Assembly: GCA_024642325.1 (NCBI GenBank)
Contig: JAHEBI010000069.1
Coordinates: forward strand, 1-8,969
Length of the DNA stretch: 8,969 nucleotides
Direction: 5' to 3'
From: Eudoraea sp.
GTDB taxonomy: Bacteria; Bacteroidota; Bacteroidia; Flavobacteriales; Flavobacteriaceae
The translations under genes were made by a program, and so were the position numbers. How positions within the stretch are numbered: the first letter of the stretch is position 1; every line of letters starts with the position of its first letter. Positions 6,812 to 8,969 of this stretch are shown here, in pieces. The notes under the pieces are model-generated. The model had not been told where the DNA came from. It made no database searches and saw only the letters and a program-made list of their open reading frames with translations.

Positions 6812-6846
6812 AAAAGTCGGGTTTTTTTTACAATCTGACTTTTTTT
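6812..6846 (+). terminator. Intrinsic terminator after the TM2-domain gene
   Basis: AAAAGTC (6812-6818) pairs with GACTTTT (6837-6843). The stem can extend inward through a G-U, a G-C and a G-U pair, giving about 10 bp with a T-rich 12-nt loop, followed by more Ts. It begins 6 nt after the TM2 gene stop and lies just upstream of the ars operator. It should insulate arsR from readthrough. Confidence 0.75.
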
Positions 6847-6857
6847 ATTTTATATAT

Positions 6858-6876
6858 TATCGTAATATTGCAATAT
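6858..6876. promoter_or_regulatory. Candidate ArsR operator
   Basis: A perfect 12-bp palindrome, ATATTGCAATAT, lies at 6865-6876. It sits within a longer imperfect dyad at 6858-6875 (half-sites TATCGTAAT and ATTGCAATA; 14 of 18 positions are symmetric). The site is 11-30 nt upstream of the arsR ATG, where an autoregulating ArsR/SmtB repressor would bind. Position and symmetry support the call. A matching -33/-7 promoter pair could not be assigned with confidence. Confidence 0.6.
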
Positions 6877-6887
6877 ACAAATATGTT

Positions 6888-7211
6888 ATGGGCACAACCA
6901 AAACACAAATATTTACTGCCAACCAAAATGAACTGGCAACTATTTTAAAGGTACTGGCCAATCCTGCACGTATCGCTATTTTACAACATATAGGTAGTCA
7001 GAAAGCCTGTATCTGCAATGATATAGTTGAAGAAATCGGACTCGCACAACCCACCATTTCCCAGCATTTAAAAGAACTAAAAAGCATAGGTTTAATTGAG
7101 GGGGAAATAAGCGGTAAAAAAGTATGCTACTGTATCAACCAGAAGAAATGGCAGGAAATATTGGGGTTAATCAATGATTTCTTTGAAAAAACAAATGTAA
7201 AATGCTGCTAA
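6888..7211 (+). CDS. arsR: ArsR-family As(III)-responsive transcriptional repressor
   Basis: Encodes 107 aa from the ATG at 6888, the normal ArsR/SmtB length. The same frame is open further upstream, but a start there would run through the terminator and operator. The winged helix-turn-helix is clear: LKVLANPARIAIL (20-32), then CICNDIVEEIGLAQPTISQHLKELKSIGLI (41-70) with recognition helix around 54-64, then the wing. Cys41 and Cys43 form the CxC of the ELCVCDL-type As(III)/Sb(III) site in helix alpha-3. Extra cysteines at 80, 82, 106 and 107 could supply a third ligand. The dimer represses by binding operator DNA and releases when As(III) binds. It is first in a four-gene operon (10 nt to the DUF6428 gene) with a palindromic operator directly upstream, so autoregulation is likely. 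Confidence 0.93.
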   Translation: MGTTKTQIFTANQNELATILKVLANPARIAILQHIGSQKACICNDIVEEIGLAQPTISQHLKELKSIGLIEGEISGKKVCYCINQKKWQEILGLINDFFEKTNVKCC

Positions 7212-7221
7212 AAACGAAATA

Positions 7222-7710
7222 ATGAAAACAAAAGAATTTTTATCCCTGTTGCGAACGAACGGAAACAAAGAATTGCTATTTGACTACGACAGAGGTTCTC
7301 TCGTTGGGGCCAACTATCACCTTACTGAAGTAAAAAATATCACTGTTGATTCTGCGGACTGCGGTACACGTACTGATTTTTGGAAGGAAACCATTATCCA
7401 ACTCTGGGAAAGTCCTGCCGAGCTGGACAAAACAAGTTATATGTCTGTTTCCAAAGCCTTGCAAATTCTTATTAAGGTAAACGAAATTAAGCCTATGGAG
7501 TTGGAAGCCGAACTTAAGATTGAATATGGGAATGCTAATTTTCACACCGCTCAGTTATTTATTGACGAATACGAAATTATTGAAGATCAGTTACTTATTA
7601 AATTGGCTGTGGAAAAAACCGATTGCAAGGCGAGGGAAGAGTGTGGTATCCCTGTTGAAGTTAACACAGAAAAAGAAGTGTGTTGTCCTCCAGGTGGGGG
7701 TTGCTGTTAA
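7222..7710 (+). CDS. DUF6428 family protein of ars operons, cysteine-rich C-terminus
   Basis: Encodes 162 aa, no signal peptide or membrane helix; cytoplasmic. I recognise it as the DUF6428 family, found in Bacteroidota ars operons and of unknown function. The conserved region includes NYHLTEVKNI (31-40), VDSADCGTRTDFW (42-54) with Cys47, and IIQLWES (58-64). Further cysteines are Cys135 and Cys141. The tail CCPPGGGCC places two vicinal pairs, Cys154-155 and Cys161-162, with five residues between them. That spacing equals the C-terminal pairs of the arsenic chaperone ArsD (Cys112-113 and Cys119-120 in the R773 protein), although the rest of the sequence is not ArsD-like. An As(III)-binding or delivery role is inferred from this motif and from the position between arsR and arsN1/arsC. 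Gaps are 10 nt before and 19 nt after. Confidence 0.85.
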   Translation: MKTKEFLSLLRTNGNKELLFDYDRGSLVGANYHLTEVKNITVDSADCGTRTDFWKETIIQLWESPAELDKTSYMSVSKALQILIKVNEIKPMELEAELKIEYGNANFHTAQLFIDEYEIIEDQLLIKLAVEKTDCKAREECGIPVEVNTEKEVCCPPGGGCC

Positions 7711-7729
7711 TTAATCCCAAAAAGTAAGC

Positions 7730-8251
7730 ATGTCCGGAAATCATTTTAACCAACCCGGCCTTTTAATCAAAGAAATGTGTGAATCCCATTGGCCGGAAGT
7801 TGCTCAAGTATACAAGCAAGGTATTATTACTGGTTTTGCCACATTTGAAAAAGAAGTCCCATCCTACGAGCAGTGGAACAAAAATCATCTTTCAAATTGC
7901 AGAATAGTTGCTTATAGGGATGATAAAATCATTGGCTGGGCGGCGTTATCCCCTGTCTCAGGCAGGTCCGTATACAGAGGAGTTGCCGAAGTAAGTGTTT
8001 ATGTGGCCGAATCAGAAAGAGGATCGGGCGTTGGCAGACTTCTTATGGAAGAACTTATTACATCCAGCGAAAAAGAGGGTTTCTGGACTTTACAATCGGG
8101 TATTTTTCCCGAAAACAAGAACAGTATAAAACTGCACGAGAAAACTGGATTCCGCTTTATTGGTAAACGTGAAAAAATAGGCCGGCTGGACGGTATTTGG
8201 AAAGACAATTTGTTGTTTGAAAGACGAAGTGAAATTGTTGGTGTATACTGA
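7730..8251 (+). CDS. arsN1: GNAT N-acetyltransferase, ArsN1/phosphinothricin acetyltransferase type
   Basis: Encodes 173 aa. The acetyl-CoA signature R-x-x-G-x-G is at 97-102 (RGSGVG), following the strand VAEVSVYV. Features of the phosphinothricin/arsinothricin acetyltransferase branch are present: TGFATFEKEVPSYEQW (34-49), GWAALSPVSGR (69-79), YRGVAEVSVYV (82-92) and LHEKTGFRFIGKREKIGRLDG (135-155). Such enzymes acetylate the alpha-amino group of phosphinothricin, methionine sulfoximine or, for ArsN1, the organoarsenical antibiotic arsinothricin. Position in the ars operon favours arsinothricin. The domain starts near residue 11, so the ATG at 7775 is an alternative but would cut the first strand. 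Gaps are 19 nt before and 40 nt after. The fold is certain; the exact substrate is not shown by the sequence. Confidence 0.82.
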   Translation: MSGNHFNQPGLLIKEMCESHWPEVAQVYKQGIITGFATFEKEVPSYEQWNKNHLSNCRIVAYRDDKIIGWAALSPVSGRSVYRGVAEVSVYVAESERGSGVGRLLMEELITSSEKEGFWTLQSGIFPENKNSIKLHEKTGFRFIGKREKIGRLDGIWKDNLLFERRSEIVGVY

Positions 8252-8291
8252 TAAGTATCATCTTGAATTGTAAATACTAAAAATAATAATT

Positions 8292-8711
8292 ATGAAAAAT
8301 ATCCTGGTTTTATGTACCGGAAATTCCTGCCGCAGTCAAATGGCTCATGGTTATCTCAATGCCATGCAGCACAAAAAGGCCAAAATCTACAGTGCAGGTA
8401 TAGAAACCCACGGGCTGAATCCCGGTGCGGTAGCTATTATGAATGAAGATGGAATAGATATATCTTCACATACTTCAAATCATGTAGATGAATACGACGG
8501 CATCTCCTGGGATTATATCATTACAGTCTGCGACCATGCCCGGGAAAACTGTCCATATATTCCCTCAAAGAAGGCAAAGAGGATCCACCATAACTTTTTT
8601 GACCCTTCCAAAGTAAACGGAACAGAAGAAGAAAAACATAAAGCATTTTTAAAAGCGAGAAATGAAATACGTCAATTTTGCAAACAATTTGTTGAGAAAG
8701 AATTGAACTAA
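8292..8711 (+). CDS. arsC: Arsenate reductase, low-molecular-weight-phosphatase (thioredoxin-coupled) type
   Basis: Encodes 139 aa, typical for this class. It reduces arsenate to arsenite in the cytoplasm using electrons from thioredoxin. The P-loop CTGNSCR (Cys8 to Arg14) is the CX5R motif of the low-molecular-weight tyrosine phosphatase fold. Two further cysteines, Cys80 and Cys87 in TVCDHARENCP, match the resolving pair of the Staphylococcus enzyme (Cys82 and Cys89; same 7-residue spacing). The catalytic acid is Asp104 in FFDPS. All catalytic and redox residues are present. It is the last gene of the ars operon, 40 nt after the acetyltransferase gene. Its TAA overlaps the stop of the convergent gene, so no downstream efflux gene can share this transcript. 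Confidence 0.95.
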   Translation: MKNILVLCTGNSCRSQMAHGYLNAMQHKKAKIYSAGIETHGLNPGAVAIMNEDGIDISSHTSNHVDEYDGISWDYIITVCDHARENCPYIPSKKAKRIHHNFFDPSKVNGTEEEKHKAFLKARNEIRQFCKQFVEKELN

Positions 8712-8969
8712 GTTGTTCCGCTGTTTTCAGCCAATTTTCTTTCCAACTCTGCCTGGAATTCCTCCATTACCGGTTTCACAGTGCTCTCAGGCAGATCGGC
8801 TATTTTAATATACATCAAACCATCAACCGAATTATTAAATAATGGATCAACATTAAATGCAACCACTCTGGCATTCTGCTTAATATACTTCTTAATTAAC
8901 ACTGGAAGCCTCAAACTTCCAGGTTCCACTTCATCAATTAACCGGTCAAATTTATTTAGGTCTGCCTCT
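8708..8969 (-). CDS. C-terminal part of an OlsF-like lysophospholipid / amino-lipid acyltransferase (partial)
   Basis: The minus-strand frame is open from the right edge to a TAG at 8710-8708, about 86 codons. Visible sequence includes NKFDRLIDEVEPG, then LRLPVLIKKYIKQNARVVAF, NVDPLFNNSVDGLMYI and a charged tail. The pattern LPxLLxxYlxxxAxxxxxxxDPxFNxxxxL matches the end of the GNAT-like N-acyltransferase domain of OlsB/hemolysin proteins. In flavobacteria this domain is fused to a PlsC-like domain in the bifunctional ornithine-lipid synthase OlsF. It would make membrane amino-lipids (ornithine or glycine lipids). No start codon is inside the window, so the N-terminal domain is inferred. It is convergent with arsC and overlaps it by 4 nt. 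Confidence 0.55.
   Translation of the reverse strand, partial: EADLNKFDRLIDEVEPGSLRLPVLIKKYIKQNARVVAFNVDPLFNNSVDGLMYIKIADLPESTVKPVMEEFQAELERKLAENSGTT

Overview
The window looks like chromosomal DNA of a member of the Bacteroidota, most likely a marine or soil flavobacterium (family Flavobacteriaceae). The evidence is low G+C content, very short intergenic gaps, almost no Shine-Dalgarno sequences, and gene families typical of that group: DUF4199, the ars-associated DUF6428, and an OlsF-like lipid acyltransferase. This placement rests on recognising families, not on a database search.

Layout, left to right. (1) The last codons of rsmA (16S rRNA dimethyltransferase) overlap the start of a complete magnesium transporter gene, mgtE. 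(2) A tight four-gene cluster follows, with gaps of 5-7 nt: a nitrilase-family amidohydrolase broken by one in-frame TGA, a secreted PD40 beta-propeller protein, a single-domain cupin, and a D-2-hydroxyacid dehydrogenase. (3) A 255-nt non-coding gap is rich in perfect inverted repeats. (4) A second short cluster holds a DUF4199 membrane protein, a DUF1801 protein and a decayed VOC (glyoxalase-fold) gene. (5) A stand-alone gene encodes six LEA-like 11-residue repeats fused to a TM2 membrane domain and ends in a clear intrinsic terminator. (6) An arsenic operon follows: arsR, a DUF6428 gene, a GNAT acetyltransferase gene (arsN1-like) and a thioredoxin-type arsC, with a palindromic operator candidate just before arsR. 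(7) The end of a convergent gene, probably an OlsF-like ornithine/glycine-lipid acyltransferase, enters from the right edge on the minus strand and overlaps arsC by 4 nt.

How the genes fit together. The best understood unit is the ars operon. ArsR should release the operator on binding As(III) through its CxC motif. ArsC reduces arsenate. The GNAT protein may acetylate arsinothricin or phosphinothricin. The DUF6428 protein ends in a CC-x5-CC motif with the same spacing as the C-terminal cysteine pairs of the arsenic chaperone ArsD, so it is a plausible As(III)-binding partner. The efflux pump (ACR3 or ArsB) that normally completes such an operon is missing here, because a convergent gene occupies that place.

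Two genes are disrupted. The nitrilase has a single nonsense codon with all catalytic residues intact, so it is either a recent mutation or a base-call error. The VOC gene has at least three lesions and is better explained by real decay. No rRNA, tRNA, CRISPR array, insertion sequence or phage gene was seen.
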